Shown: positions 17,057-25,342, numbered from the stretch's first letter. The stretch is DNA of 64,000 nucleotides from SURF-32 sp964648365 (GCA_964648365.1 CAZYLK010000005.1:1-64000); one strand, 5' to 3'. A program made the numbers and translations. Notes: generated by a model from the sequence alone, not told the origin.

Positions 17057-17728
17057 ATGCCCGAAGATGGCTCCATCATCCCGTCCGAGCAGGACATCGA
17101 CAAAGCCCGCGACACCGTCAGCGGTGCTGCCGAGATCGGCAAACAACTCGCCGAGGAGGCCGACTGGACGGCGATATTCCAGTCGTGGGAGTTCAAGGCA
17201 CTCATTGCGCTGGCCACCGTGCTGCTGCTCTTCTGGGGATACCGCAGGATTCGCCGGATCGTCCGCAAGGTCCGCGGGCCGAAGATTCACCCGCTGTTGC
17301 AAAAGTACTCCGGCCAGCCCGACGCGAAGGACGAGAAGCTGGCGGTCGCGCGACGGCAGCAGGCGGAGAAGATCATCGCCACCTCCAGTTCCGGCGCGAT
17401 CGTCGGCTATGAACTGGTCGAACAGATCGAAGCGGTCTACGTGGACGGGTTCAAGCGGCCGGAAGAGGCCATCGAGGGGCTCAAAGCCGCGGCCGCGATG
17501 AAAGGCGCCAACGCCGTCGTCAGCGTTCACCAGGAGCGCAACTCCGCCGGCCGATGCAGCGCCCACGGCGACGCCGTCGTCGTCCGCCGACCGGGCGCGG
17601 CCGCGGCCGACAAACGTGTGAGCCGGCCCGCCGCCCACGACTCCGCAGAACCCCGCGCCGCCCAACGCCCTCACGTCACCGCCGACGACGCGATCACACC
17701 CTCCACGGGCGACGACGCCGAGGCGTAG
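17057..17728 (+). CDS. Membrane-anchored YbjQ-like protein
   Basis: Protein of 223 residues with one membrane helix at about 48-62 and then a cytoplasmic domain (about 105-180) resembling the YbjQ/UPF0145 fold: IIATSSSGAIVGYELV, a helix, GANAVVSVHQE and a last strand HGDAVVVRR. YbjQ-like domains form pentamers with no certain role. The C-terminal ~45 residues are low complexity. The last 15 codons and stop lie in a 51-base sequence identical to the 3' end of thiG (20265-20315), read there on the opposite strand. Confidence 0.6.
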   Translation: MPEDGSIIPSEQDIDKARDTVSGAAEIGKQLAEEADWTAIFQSWEFKALIALATVLLLFWGYRRIRRIVRKVRGPKIHPLLQKYSGQPDAKDEKLAVARRQQAEKIIATSSSGAIVGYELVEQIEAVYVDGFKRPEEAIEGLKAAAAMKGANAVVSVHQERNSAGRCSAHGDAVVVRRPGAAAADKRVSRPAAHDSAEPRAAQRPHVTADDAITPSTGDDAEA

Positions 17729-17739
17729 CGCGTGCGGGG
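17681..17739. repeat. Copy 1 of thiG 3'-end duplication
   Basis: 51 bases (17681-17731) are identical to 20265-20315, and after one mismatch seven more bases match. Here the plus strand encodes the tail ADDAITPSTGDDAEA of the YbjQ-like protein. Confidence 0.85.
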
Positions 17740-17775
17740 CTTGCGCGCGGATCGGAGCACCACCCAGGCGCGCGC

Positions 17776-18780
17776 CTACGGCCGCCCTTCCGGATCGTCC
17801 ACCAACGAGAGGATGCGTGCGGCGAGGCCTCGGAACTGGCGATCGCAGTCGTAGACGGCGGCGGCATGTCCCCCGATCGCTCCATCCGCGGCGGTAAGAC
17901 GGAACATCGGCTTGCGCGCCTCCCGCGCCATCAGCATGAGGCTCTTGAAGTGCTTCAGCATGGCCAGTCTGTTCGGGTCTGTTTCAGTCGCACTCGATGG
18001 CGGCTCGATGTCGAGCACGGCTCGGGCGTACACGTCGGGAATGCGTTTCGCCCACTTCAGCGACGCCTGCATCGAGTGATTCTCGCGTACGGAAGGATTG
18101 AGAAAGACGTAGCCGAGCGGCCGCATGGCGCCGGGCGGCAGCGACCATTCCGGTGCGACCCTTGCGCCCCGGCGCTGCTGCCAGCCTGCTCCCCAGCCGC
18201 GTAGCGCCGTGCCCAGGTGGTGAAGGCCGTGGACCGAAAACAGATCGGCCCCCAGCGGGATCACGAGGCAGTCTGCTGCGATAAGGGCCGATCTGTTCAA
18301 CGCACCCGTGTTGGGACCGACGTCGATGAGCGTCACTTCCGCCCTGCAGCCGGCAGCGGCCTGCTCGATCACACGACGAAAGGCCGTCAACGCACAGAAT
18401 GCCCCGCCGGCGACATCTGCCTTCTCGTGCAGGCACTCGTTCCACGCTTCCGACAGTCTGTCTTCGAACCTGCTCAGGCGCAGGTCGCCCGCGATCAGGG
18501 ACAACCCCTCCGTGATCTCCACCGGCTCCGGTTCCGCGATGTCGCCGCGGCCTTCGATCAGCGGCTCGACGCATCCCAGAATGGTCCCGGCGTTACTCTG
18601 CCCGGACCAGACTGTTTCGATTTCCGACTCATTGAGGAAGCTGCTGGTCAGGTTCGACTGCGGATCGAGGTCCACCGCCAGCACTCTGCGACCCAGCTCG
18701 TGAAACATCCACGCGAGGTGGTACGTCACAAGCGTGGCGCCGGCGGCGGCGGTGCTGTTGAAGAGGGCAATCGAAGTCAT
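17776..18780 (-). CDS. ParA/MinD-like protein with degenerate P-loop
   Basis: Protein of 334 residues with ParA-family layout: N-terminal strand MTSIALFN, helix YHLAWMFHELG, the motif VDLDPQSNLTSSFL (36-49), and VTLIDVGPNTGALNRSALIA. Where related ParA proteins have the P-loop NKGGVGKTT, this one reads NSTAAAGATL (residues 8-17): both lysines are gone and the glycines are mostly alanines. Classical ATP hydrolysis is therefore unlikely although the fold is kept. The start codon overlaps the stop of the AlbA_2 gene (ATGA at 18777-18780), so the two proteins are translationally coupled and probably work together. The role is unknown. Confidence 0.75.
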   Translation of the reverse strand: MTSIALFNSTAAAGATLVTYHLAWMFHELGRRVLAVDLDPQSNLTSSFLNESEIETVWSGQSNAGTILGCVEPLIEGRGDIAEPEPVEITEGLSLIAGDLRLSRFEDRLSEAWNECLHEKADVAGGAFCALTAFRRVIEQAAAGCRAEVTLIDVGPNTGALNRSALIAADCLVIPLGADLFSVHGLHHLGTALRGWGAGWQQRRGARVAPEWSLPPGAMRPLGYVFLNPSVRENHSMQASLKWAKRIPDVYARAVLDIEPPSSATETDPNRLAMLKHFKSLMLMAREARKPMFRLTAADGAIGGHAAAVYDCDRQFRGLAARILSLVDDPEGRP

Positions 18781-19964
18781 GCGCGCCTCCGGACGATCAT
18801 GGTGAGGCGATTCGCGCCGAAGGAATACTCGAGCGGCGGACTCTGGTTGCGCTCCAGGTGGTGCTGCGCCAATGCGATGCCGCGGCCAAAACGGTTCGCA
18901 AAGCCGAGGATCTTGGCGGCCTCCGCCAGGACGGGGTTGCGATATGACGTCACGTGCGGGAATTCGTCTCGGGTAAGGTCGCCGTAAAGACCGCCGGGGC
19001 TCTGTATCTCAATCCGGTCGGCGTAGTGGTTCACGGCAACAGGTGTCGCCGATCCGTCGTAGTTGCGATGGATCACCGCGTTGATCAAAAGCTCATGCAG
19101 CGCAACCGGTGGATACGCCGCGAGTGCCGCGTCGCTCAGGTCGGGCTGGCGGACCGGATGGGCGCCTGCAAGCTCCGTAGCCAGTCGGTCAAGGCTTGCC
19201 ATGCCGCCGAGAAGGTCGCCCGTAATCCTGCGCTCGCTGAGTACGGTCGCAGCCTGGGAATGCCCGTCGTACCGCACGAATTGGACATACGCGGCCGGGA
19301 AGTGTGCCAGCGGGTCTTTGCCGAACAGCAGCACCGCCGCGTTCGTCGGCGCATTCAGGCGCGGGTGGTAGAGCCGCAGCGAGGCGAGTTGCTCCTCGGG
19401 CGTCCGGTTGTTCTCATCGAGCACGTCGCGCGACACGGCGCGCGGCAGGTAGTTGAGCGTAAACAGGTCCAGCGCCAGGTCGTCAATACTCGCTTCGCGG
19501 CAGGCCTGCATGTCCCAGGTCCGGGCCCGGTCGACGCGCCGCTCGTCAAGCCGCCGCTCCTGTTCCGCGGTCGCCCGATCTTCCGACGGCCCGGTCCGGA
19601 TCCACACCGTCTGCTTGTAGCGGACCGGCGGCATGGTGGAGGGCCGCACCTCGACGACGGCGATCTCCGCGCCGGAATGCGCCGCCTTGAAGACGTGCAT
19701 GTCGGGGATGGGGATGATGTTGCCGCTGCCGCGGTAGCCGCGTAAGCGCTCCAGCAGGCGCTCATCGATGGTCGCGCCGGTGGCATGGCCCTTGTTGTCG
19801 ACGCCGATGATCAGGTACCCGGGCATGCCAGAGCCAGGCATGTCATTCGCAAAAGCACAGATCGCCTTGCAGAACTTGTCCGTGTCGGTCAGCGACTCGG
19901 TCCGCTCGACGCGAAACGACTCGATGTCCGACAGCAGCGTCGCGATGTCTGCCTGCTGATCCAT
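18777..19964 (-). CDS. AlbA_2 (Schlafen-like) + HATPase protein
   Basis: Protein of 395 residues with two recognisable domains. About 14-135 is an AlbA_2/divergent-AAA_4 domain (ERTESLTDTDKFCKAICAFAND followed by GYLIIGVDNKGHATG), found in Schlafen-like nucleic-acid-binding proteins; I split the first motif as ERTESLTDTD and KAICAFAND. The C-terminal third has an HATPase_c_4 motif, HELLINAVIHRNY, with RIEIQSPGGLYG. Such proteins are annotated as ATP-binding transcriptional regulators or RecG-like proteins and often sit in defence or mobile loci. It is the first gene of a two-gene operon with the pseudo-ParA gene. Confidence 0.8.
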   Translation of the reverse strand: MDQQADIATLLSDIESFRVERTESLTDTDKFCKAICAFANDMPGSGMPGYLIIGVDNKGHATGATIDERLLERLRGYRGSGNIIPIPDMHVFKAAHSGAEIAVVEVRPSTMPPVRYKQTVWIRTGPSEDRATAEQERRLDERRVDRARTWDMQACREASIDDLALDLFTLNYLPRAVSRDVLDENNRTPEEQLASLRLYHPRLNAPTNAAVLLFGKDPLAHFPAAYVQFVRYDGHSQAATVLSERRITGDLLGGMASLDRLATELAGAHPVRQPDLSDAALAAYPPVALHELLINAVIHRNYDGSATPVAVNHYADRIEIQSPGGLYGDLTRDEFPHVTSYRNPVLAEAAKILGFANRFGRGIALAQHHLERNQSPPLEYSFGANRLTMIVRRRA

Positions 19965-20079
19965 CCGAATCCCGATTCTCAGCCTTTGCGATGCGGTCGG
20001 TCAAGCGGTCACAGGACTGACGCGGCCATCGGGGTGCGTGACTCAATCGGCGGAGCTACCGAGCCTTGGGCGGCGCGCG

Positions 20080-20199
20080 TGGCACGGGCATCTTGCCCGT
20101 GATTCCGACTCCGCAATTGGCTCGCCTGCACGGAACCGATTCACGACAGAGGCAGGGGCCTGCGACCCTCCGAATCACGGCCTGGAAGGCCGTGCCACG
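20080..20199. repeat. Inverted pair of GTGGCAC palindromes
   Basis: Two hairpin elements face each other in the spacer between the AlbA_2 gene and thiG: TGGCACGGGCATCTTGCCCG at 20080 and, in opposite orientation, CACGGCCTGGAAGGCCGTG at 20177-20195 followed by CCAC. The element ends are the shared GTGGCAC head and the GATTC tail. Nothing else is seen in this 290-base stretch. Confidence 0.75.
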
Positions 20200-20254
20200 T
20201 TCGAGCGTGCCCGCCGGAACTGTCACGCACGCCGGCCACCGGAGCACTGCCCGG

Positions 20255-21088
20255 TCACCCTGCCGCCGACGACGCGATCACACCCTCCACGGGCGACGAC
20301 GCCGAGGCGTAGCGCTTGCGGGGGATCCGCCCCGACCGAAACGCCAGACGACCCGCGATGCAGGCGTGGGCCATGGCTTCGGCCATGCGCACCGGCTCTT
20401 TCGCGCTCGCGATGCCTGTGTTAAGCAGCACGCCGTCGGCGCCGAGTTCCATCGCGACCGTGACGTCCGACGCGGTGCCGACGCCGGCATCGACGATCAC
20501 CGGATAGTCCGGGTCGTCGGCCTTCAGATACTCCAGGCAGATGCGGATGTTGTTGGGATTCAGGATGCCCAGCCCGCTGCCGATGGGCGCCCCGGCCGGC
20601 ATGACGCTCGTCGCCCCGGCTTCCTTGAGCTTCGATGCCAGGATCGGATCGTCGTTGGTGTACACCAGTACCTCGAAGCCGTCGTCCACCAGCGTGCGCG
20701 TCGCTTCCAGCGTGCCGATCGGATCGGGCAGCAGCGTCCTGGTATCCGCGAGCACTTCGAGCTTGACCCACGCCGCGCCCGGATTGCCGATGCCCTCCAG
20801 CAGATCGCGGCTGAGCCGTGCGGAACGCACGGCGTCCTTCGCGGTGAAGCACCCGGCCGTGTTCGGCAGCACGGTGTAGCGCTTCAGGTCGAGGTGGTCG
20901 AGGATGCTGCCCGCCTTGGCCTTGCCGCCGTCGGTCAGCACGTCGCGACGCACCGCCACCGTCACCACCTCACACTGCGACGCGGCCAGCGCGGCCTCCA
21001 TTTCCTCGAACGTCTCGTATTTACCTGTCCCGACGAACAGCCGCGACGAAAACTCGAACGATCCCACGCGGTACCGATCCGCGTCCAT
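20255..21088 (-). CDS. thiG: Thiazole synthase
   Basis: ThiG, 277 residues, builds the thiazole phosphate of thiamine from deoxyxylulose phosphate, ThiS-thiocarboxylate and dehydroglycine. It is a TIM-barrel protein; the Schiff-base lysine is Lys109 in WVKLEV, and the phosphate-binding motifs VIVDAGVGTASDV and GADGVLLNTGIA are intact. The C terminus RYASASSPVEGV is typical of the family. The ATG at 21088 has GGGAGG five bases upstream and overlaps the stop of thiS (TGATG). Its 3' end is duplicated at 17681-17731. Confidence 0.95.
   Translation of the reverse strand: MDADRYRVGSFEFSSRLFVGTGKYETFEEMEAALAASQCEVVTVAVRRDVLTDGGKAKAGSILDHLDLKRYTVLPNTAGCFTAKDAVRSARLSRDLLEGIGNPGAAWVKLEVLADTRTLLPDPIGTLEATRTLVDDGFEVLVYTNDDPILASKLKEAGATSVMPAGAPIGSGLGILNPNNIRICLEYLKADDPDYPVIVDAGVGTASDVTVAMELGADGVLLNTGIASAKEPVRMAEAMAHACIAGRLAFRSGRIPRKRYASASSPVEGVIASSAAG
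20265..20323. repeat. Copy 2 of the duplication (3' end of thiG)
   Basis: The 51-base core (20265-20315) matches 17681-17731 exactly. Here it is native: on the minus strand it encodes the conserved ThiG tail, so this is the likely source copy. Confidence 0.85.
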
Positions 21089-21309
21089 CAGCCACCTCCC
21101 ACGAACGTCACGATCTCGATCCGGTCCCCGGCCGCGACCGGCGTCTGGTGAAACTGCCGCCGCGGCACCAGCCGCTCGTTGATCTCCACGGCCACCCGCA
21201 CCGGATGCAGCTCGAGTTCGCTCAGCAGGTCGGCCACCGTCCGCCCGGCCGCCAACGACCGGGTCTGACCGTTCACCCACACTTCAATCGCGTTCGTCGA
21301 GTTCTGCAC
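21088..21309 (-). CDS. thiS: Sulfur-carrier protein ThiS
   Basis: Small ubiquitin-fold protein (73 residues from the GTG at 21309) ending in VTFVGGG; the terminal glycine carries the sulfur used by ThiG. It shows the family layout IEVWVNGQ, TVADLL, VAVEINERLVPR and GDRIEIV. A longer frame from an ATG at 21342 exists, but TATAAT lies at 21322-21317 on this strand, exactly seven bases before the GTG, so a leaderless transcript starting at or next to the GTG is likely. Stop and thiG start overlap, so the pair is coupled. Confidence 0.9.
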   Translation of the reverse strand: MQNSTNAIEVWVNGQTRSLAAGRTVADLLSELELHPVRVAVEINERLVPRRQFHQTPVAAGDRIEIVTFVGGG

Positions 21310-21345
21310 AAGCGCGATTATAGAGCCACACGCAACGTCCATCCA
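21309..21345 (-). promoter_or_regulatory. Promoter for a possibly leaderless thiS mRNA
   Basis: On the minus strand TATAAT spans 21322-21317 and the thiS GTG begins at 21309, the usual -10 to start distance. The -35 region is weak (TGGATG about 17 bases upstream). The start assignment depends on this. Confidence 0.45.
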
Positions 21346-21467
21346 CGACCGGACGTCCCCCTGCGTCCCGTCGGGCGCCTGCGACGATCGACAAGCCCCT
21401 CCTGGCGGGCCGCGTCGATCGTTATCGGTGCCCGCGGGACGGGCACGGTATCGTACGCTTTCAGACC

Positions 21468-22634
21468 ATGCGTGTGTTTCGCGGGAAAGCTCACCGGCGT
21501 GGTCGCGTGACCGCGCCACCCGTCCGCCCGTCGGCACGGCGGCTGCGGCCGGGGTTCACCCTCATCGAGCTGACCGCGTCCATGCTGGTTGCGGGGGTCT
21601 GCATCGGCGCCACGGTCGCGGCCATCAACGTCGTCACCACCGGCGGCGCCCTCCTCACCCGGCGCAGCGAAGCGCAGTCGGCCGTCGGCATCGGCGTCAA
21701 CCGCTTGATATCGGAGCTGAGCCTGGCCTCGACGCTGGTGGACATCTCGAAGACCAAGATCGCCTTCACGCATCCGGACCTGACCGGCGACGATGTCGAC
21801 GACCTGATCACCTACGTCTGGTCCGGCACGGCCGGCGACCCGGTGACGCGCGAACTCAACACCGACGGCGCCGCCGCCGTGATCGCGGGCGTGGCCGAGT
21901 TCAACCTCGGCGTCGACGTGTCCAACGTGACCGAGGAGACGAAACCCGATACGACGCCGGAACTCCTCGTCGCCTCGCACGACATCTACGCCGGCATCTA
22001 CCTCACAGACCCCAAGCCCGTGTCCAATGCGGAACACGTTGCCGAGTACTTCGTCCCCAGCTACGCCAATGCCACCGCGTGCAGGATCACGCGCGTGCTG
22101 ATCAGCATGGCCAAGAACGGCGCCCGCGACCGGCAGTTGACCCTGTCTGTCGAGCGCCCGCGCAGCGGCACGTACAACCCGTCCGGAACGCCGCTGGGCT
22201 TCGTGAACTTCGACGAGGCCGACCTGGCCGACTCGTTTTCGTGGCAACAGTTCGCCTTGTCCGGCGTCGAGGTTCCCGTGGGGCAGGGGTGTTTGATCGT
22301 CCTGCGCGGCACCGGTTCCTCCGCGGCCCTCGTCGAGACCCATCTGTTGTCGCTGGGCATCGCGGACGGCATGACGCTTCGATACTCATCCAACGGTGGC
22401 AATACGTGGTCGCCCGCAGTGCTGAATATTTCGGACATGCGCTTTTATGTTTTCGGCGAATTCGTTCTGAACACCAGCAGTGGAACGGGAAATCTCGGAA
22501 CCGGGACGCTGGAGACGGTTCATCTTCGCGTCAAGACGAACGGCGACGATCCGGTCATTGTGAACACCGCGGCCCGTTGCATGAACCGCCCGAGCCTCGC
22601 CGGGCTGCCCATGACGTCCATCCCGACGCGGTAG
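21468..22634 (+). CDS. Pseudopilin-type protein 1 (type II secretion/pilus-like)
   Basis: Exported protein of 388 residues with a prepilin signal: a basic 29-residue leader, cleavage after Gly29 in PG/FTLIELTASML, Glu at +5 (34) and a 20-residue hydrophobic helix. The long C-terminal part is beta-rich with no recognised domain. It is the first of four co-directional genes with pilin-like features (to 25278), which together resemble the minor pseudopilins (I, J, K, H) of a type II secretion or pilus-like machine. No prepilin peptidase or assembly ATPase lies in the window. Confidence 0.75.
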   Translation: MRVFRGKAHRRGRVTAPPVRPSARRLRPGFTLIELTASMLVAGVCIGATVAAINVVTTGGALLTRRSEAQSAVGIGVNRLISELSLASTLVDISKTKIAFTHPDLTGDDVDDLITYVWSGTAGDPVTRELNTDGAAAVIAGVAEFNLGVDVSNVTEETKPDTTPELLVASHDIYAGIYLTDPKPVSNAEHVAEYFVPSYANATACRITRVLISMAKNGARDRQLTLSVERPRSGTYNPSGTPLGFVNFDEADLADSFSWQQFALSGVEVPVGQGCLIVLRGTGSSAALVETHLLSLGIADGMTLRYSSNGGNTWSPAVLNISDMRFYVFGEFVLNTSSGTGNLGTGTLETVHLRVKTNGDDPVIVNTAARCMNRPSLAGLPMTSIPTR

Positions 22635-22701
22635 CAAGCGTGGAGTCATGCAGTCAGGCAATCAGCGAAGAGAAGAACGAAACACGGATAACGGCTGAAC
22701 A

Positions 22702-23319
22702 GTGACGAGGACGCAGAAACATCCGATGGCCACGCGACTGCAACGGGCTGCGCGCCGCATCGGGAGCCACGCGCCGGCGCGGCCGCTTCCTTACGGGCGC
22801 GGTTCGGACGGGCGCGGTTCGGACGCGCGGGCGCGGCGGCGGCGGGGCTTCAGCTACGTCGAGGCCGTGCTCTCGACCCTGATCCTCGGCGGCGGCATCG
22901 CCACCGGGTTGCAGCTCTACGGCACCTTCGCCCGCGGCGCGTCCGTAAGCGTCGAAGGCATGGTCGCGCAGCAACTCGCGTCGGACCTGCTCGCCGAAAT
23001 CGTCGCGAAGGACTTTGAAGGATCGGTCTTCGGACCCGCCGCGTCGGAAACAACGCGACGGGACTTCAACGACGTGGACGACTATGACACCTGGACCGAG
23101 TCGCCACCGGAAGATCTGGACGGCAATCCGCTCGACGCCGTCGCCTACGCGGGTTACGAACGGCTGGTACGCGTGATCAACGTCGACCAGACGGACCTCA
23201 AGACGGTCGCCGCGGACAACAGCACGGCCGCCAAGGCCATCATTGTCATCGTCAGCCGGCACGGCAAGGAGCGCGTCCGGCTGACCGCGATCAGGACGCG
23301 CCACGATGGGTATGACTAA
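22702..23319 (+). CDS. Pseudopilin-type protein 2
   Basis: Protein of 205 residues with a long 49-residue basic leader, cleavage after Gly49 in RRRG/FSYVEAVLSTL and Glu at +5. The leader contains a family C repeat (22785-22826), translated as RPLPYGRGSDGRGSD, so an intergenic element has been taken into the coding region or the true start is internal. The hydrophobic helix is followed by an acidic body. The stop overlaps the next gene's start region. Confidence 0.7.
   Translation: MTRTQKHPMATRLQRAARRIGSHAPARPLPYGRGSDGRGSDARARRRRGFSYVEAVLSTLILGGGIATGLQLYGTFARGASVSVEGMVAQQLASDLLAEIVAKDFEGSVFGPAASETTRRDFNDVDDYDTWTESPPEDLDGNPLDAVAYAGYERLVRVINVDQTDLKTVAADNSTAAKAIIVIVSRHGKERVRLTAIRTRHDGYD
22785..22826. 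repeat. Family C repeat inside a pseudopilin leader
   Basis: CCGCTTCCTTACGGGCGCGG and then TTCGGACGGGCGCGGTTCGG: a partly doubled copy of the element whose consensus (reverse complement) is CCGAACCGCGACCGTCAGGG followed by AGCGG. Confidence 0.65.
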
Positions 23320-24544
23320 GCGACAATCCAGGCGGCGCGGGCGCGGCGTCATGATCTACGCGACCACGCTCATGACGTCGATGGCGGTCGTCGGCGCCGG
23401 CATCACGCTGGTGTCGCTCCAGACCGCGGACCGTCAGCTCCGCGCCAACCTGCTCGATGTCCAGAAGGCGCACTGGACCGCTCACGCCGGACTGGAGTGG
23501 GTGTTGATGTACGCGGACCAGAATCCGAACTGGCGCGCCCTGGCCGAAGGCGTAACCACCACCATCAACCCCCGCGGCGACGGCGGCGTGGTGACGGTCA
23601 GCGTCTTCGACGGCGATGCGGACCTCGACAACGATGACCGCGACACCGCCTTCATTCAGGCCGCGGCCGTGGTCGACGACCTGACCTACACCATCGAAAT
23701 CTCGGCACAGCCGCGGGCGCATCCCTCGTTCGCTTACGGACTGTTCGCGGCCGACACGATCACGCTCTGCACCTCGCGCATCGTCGCCGCCATTTACGCC
23801 GGCACGCTCATCCTCGATCAGTGCGGCGCCGTCAGTACCACCGCGGACACCGTCATCAACGGCCCCGCAGGCGCGTCCGTGTCGGTATCGCTGTTCTCAC
23901 TGGCCTTCGGCGTGCCCGCGATCTCGACGCCCCAGCCGGACCTGACGTACTACACCAGCCGGGCGACCGCCATCACGCCGACGTCGATCGTCAGTGGAGT
24001 CGCCTACCTCACGGACGTGGTGCTTTCGATGACGCGCAACTCCCGCGGCGCCGCCAACGCCAGCGGCGTCTATCTCCTCGACATCGGCTCCTCGGAACTG
24101 GCGCTGGATAACGTCGTGCTCCGAGGCACGCTGATCATCACCGGCACCGGCGGCAACCGCATCCGCTTTCGCGGACCGGTCCGCGCCTCGTATGGACTCG
24201 CCGAGTATCCCACGCTCTTGATCAACGTGCCGAACGCGACCATCGACTTCGAGATGCCCGGCGCCCTGGTCGAGTCGGACCGGGCCATGGACTTCAACGA
24301 AGACGGCGACACGACCGACACGCTCACGCAGGCTATATCCGGCGTCGTGTGGGCGCCCGGCGCCGACGTCGACCTGGAAGGATCGGCGTGGACGTTTAAC
24401 GGTGTGCTCATCGCAGACGACATCGAAGTCAAGGACGGCGTCACCGTCCTGCACGACGACCGCTACACCGACCAGCTCATGCCGGGCTTTACCGACAAGA
24501 AGCTCTACCCCGTTCCCGGCACCGCCAGGGTGGTCATGCCATGA
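23306..24544 (+). CDS. PilX/GspK-like pilus assembly protein
   Basis: Protein of 412 residues with a basic start (about 15 residues), one N-terminal hydrophobic helix (MIYATTLMTSMAVVGAGITL) and a large exported beta-rich domain with many Thr/Ala/Asp. It lacks a clear FTLIEL site but its position between pseudopilin genes and its topology fit a GspK/PilX-type minor component. Acidic DxDxD-like stretches (FDGDADLDNDDRD, about 109-121; DFNEDGDTTD near 331) look like calcium-binding loops. The gene overlaps the previous gene by 14 bases and the next one by four (ATGA). Confidence 0.65.
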   Translation: MGMTKRQSRRRGRGVMIYATTLMTSMAVVGAGITLVSLQTADRQLRANLLDVQKAHWTAHAGLEWVLMYADQNPNWRALAEGVTTTINPRGDGGVVTVSVFDGDADLDNDDRDTAFIQAAAVVDDLTYTIEISAQPRAHPSFAYGLFAADTITLCTSRIVAAIYAGTLILDQCGAVSTTADTVINGPAGASVSVSLFSLAFGVPAISTPQPDLTYYTSRATAITPTSIVSGVAYLTDVVLSMTRNSRGAANASGVYLLDIGSSELALDNVVLRGTLIITGTGGNRIRFRGPVRASYGLAEYPTLLINVPNATIDFEMPGALVESDRAMDFNEDGDTTDTLTQAISGVVWAPGADVDLEGSAWTFNGVLIADDIEVKDGVTVLHDDRYTDQLMPGFTDKKLYPVPGTARVVMP

Positions 24545-25278
24545 CAGACAATTGCCCATGTGGCACCGGTTTGCAACCGGTGAACAAACCTGGAAGATGG
24601 CTGCATCCGCTGACACCAGCCACCGCGTGCGCCCGTCGCGCCTCCGCATTCGACATTCGACATTCGACATTCGACATTCTCCGCCGCCGCGCCTTCTCCC
24701 TCGCCGAGATCGTCACCGTCATCGTCATCATCTCCGCCCTCGCGTGGATCGCCCAGCCGCGCATCGGCGGCTATCTCCAGCGCGACCGGCTGAAGCGCGC
24801 CGCCTTCCGCGTACAGATGGATCTTCGCGTCGCCCAGCAGGAGGCCATGCGCAAACGGACCGCGACCAGCGTGACGTTCAACACCGCCGACGACTTCTAC
24901 ACGCTGTGGTTCTGGGATCGCGCCGCCGCGACGCCCGACTGGGCCGCCTTCGCCAACGCCGCCGTCCTTCGGGCCTGCGGGTCGGACTGCGACGAAGCCT
25001 CCCTCACGATCGCGCTCGGCGCCGACCCCGACTACCACGTCACGATCGAATCGACGGCCTTCAGCAAAGACACGATCACGTTCGACATGTACGGCGTACC
25101 CGACGCGGGCGGCAGTATCGTGCTCGGCTCGGGCGTCGGTCGCATCACGGTCTCCGTCGACCCGATCTCCGGCGTCGCGACCACCTCCGATCCCACGGAA
25201 GCCGTCAACAAAACCGAAGTCACGAAAGACCGGCCGGACGTGGACGACGTCGTCGCCATTCGCCCGCAAAAGCTGTAA
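24541..25278 (+). CDS. Pseudopilin-type protein 4 (GspH-like) with repeat-built leader
   Basis: Protein of 245 residues if read from the ATG that overlaps the upstream stop. The prepilin motif is RRRA/FSLAEIVTVIVIISALAW, with Ala51 instead of Gly before the cut site and Glu56 at +5. The 51-residue leader is far longer than usual and is largely the translation of two intergenic repeats: a CACCGGTTtgcAACCGGTG palindrome (giving CGTGLQPV) and a CATTCGA heptad array (giving FDIRHSTFDI). No better internal start is visible. The mature part is GspH-like in length. Confidence 0.7.
   Translation: MTDNCPCGTGLQPVNKPGRWLHPLTPATACARRASAFDIRHSTFDILRRRAFSLAEIVTVIVIISALAWIAQPRIGGYLQRDRLKRAAFRVQMDLRVAQQEAMRKRTATSVTFNTADDFYTLWFWDRAAATPDWAAFANAAVLRACGSDCDEASLTIALGADPDYHVTIESTAFSKDTITFDMYGVPDAGGSIVLGSGVGRITVSVDPISGVATTSDPTEAVNKTEVTKDRPDVDDVVAIRPQKL
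24557..24583. repeat. GTGGCAC palindrome in coding sequence
   Basis: TGTGGCACCGGTTTGCAACC with GGTG closing: a perfect 8-base stem CACCGGTT/AACCGGTG with loop TGC, located within the leader of the fourth pseudopilin gene. Confidence 0.8.
24647..24680. repeat. CATTCGA heptad array (in-gene)
   Basis: Four to five uninterrupted units of CATTCGA just before the hydrophobic region of the fourth pseudopilin. Seven bases per unit means that three units restore the frame, giving the peptide FDIRHST. Confidence 0.85.
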
Positions 25279-25304
25279 CGCCGCGTCAACCGCCACGTTG
25301 CATA

Positions 25305-25342
25305 AATGGCGGCTGTCGAAGATATCCTCGCCGGTTTTTTTT
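25305..25342 (+). terminator. Candidate terminator of the pseudopilin operon
   Basis: A weak hairpin (GGCGG...TCGCC with a long loop) precedes a run of eight T at 25335-25342, 57 bases after the last pseudopilin stop. The T-tract is clear, the stem is poor. Confidence 0.35.
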
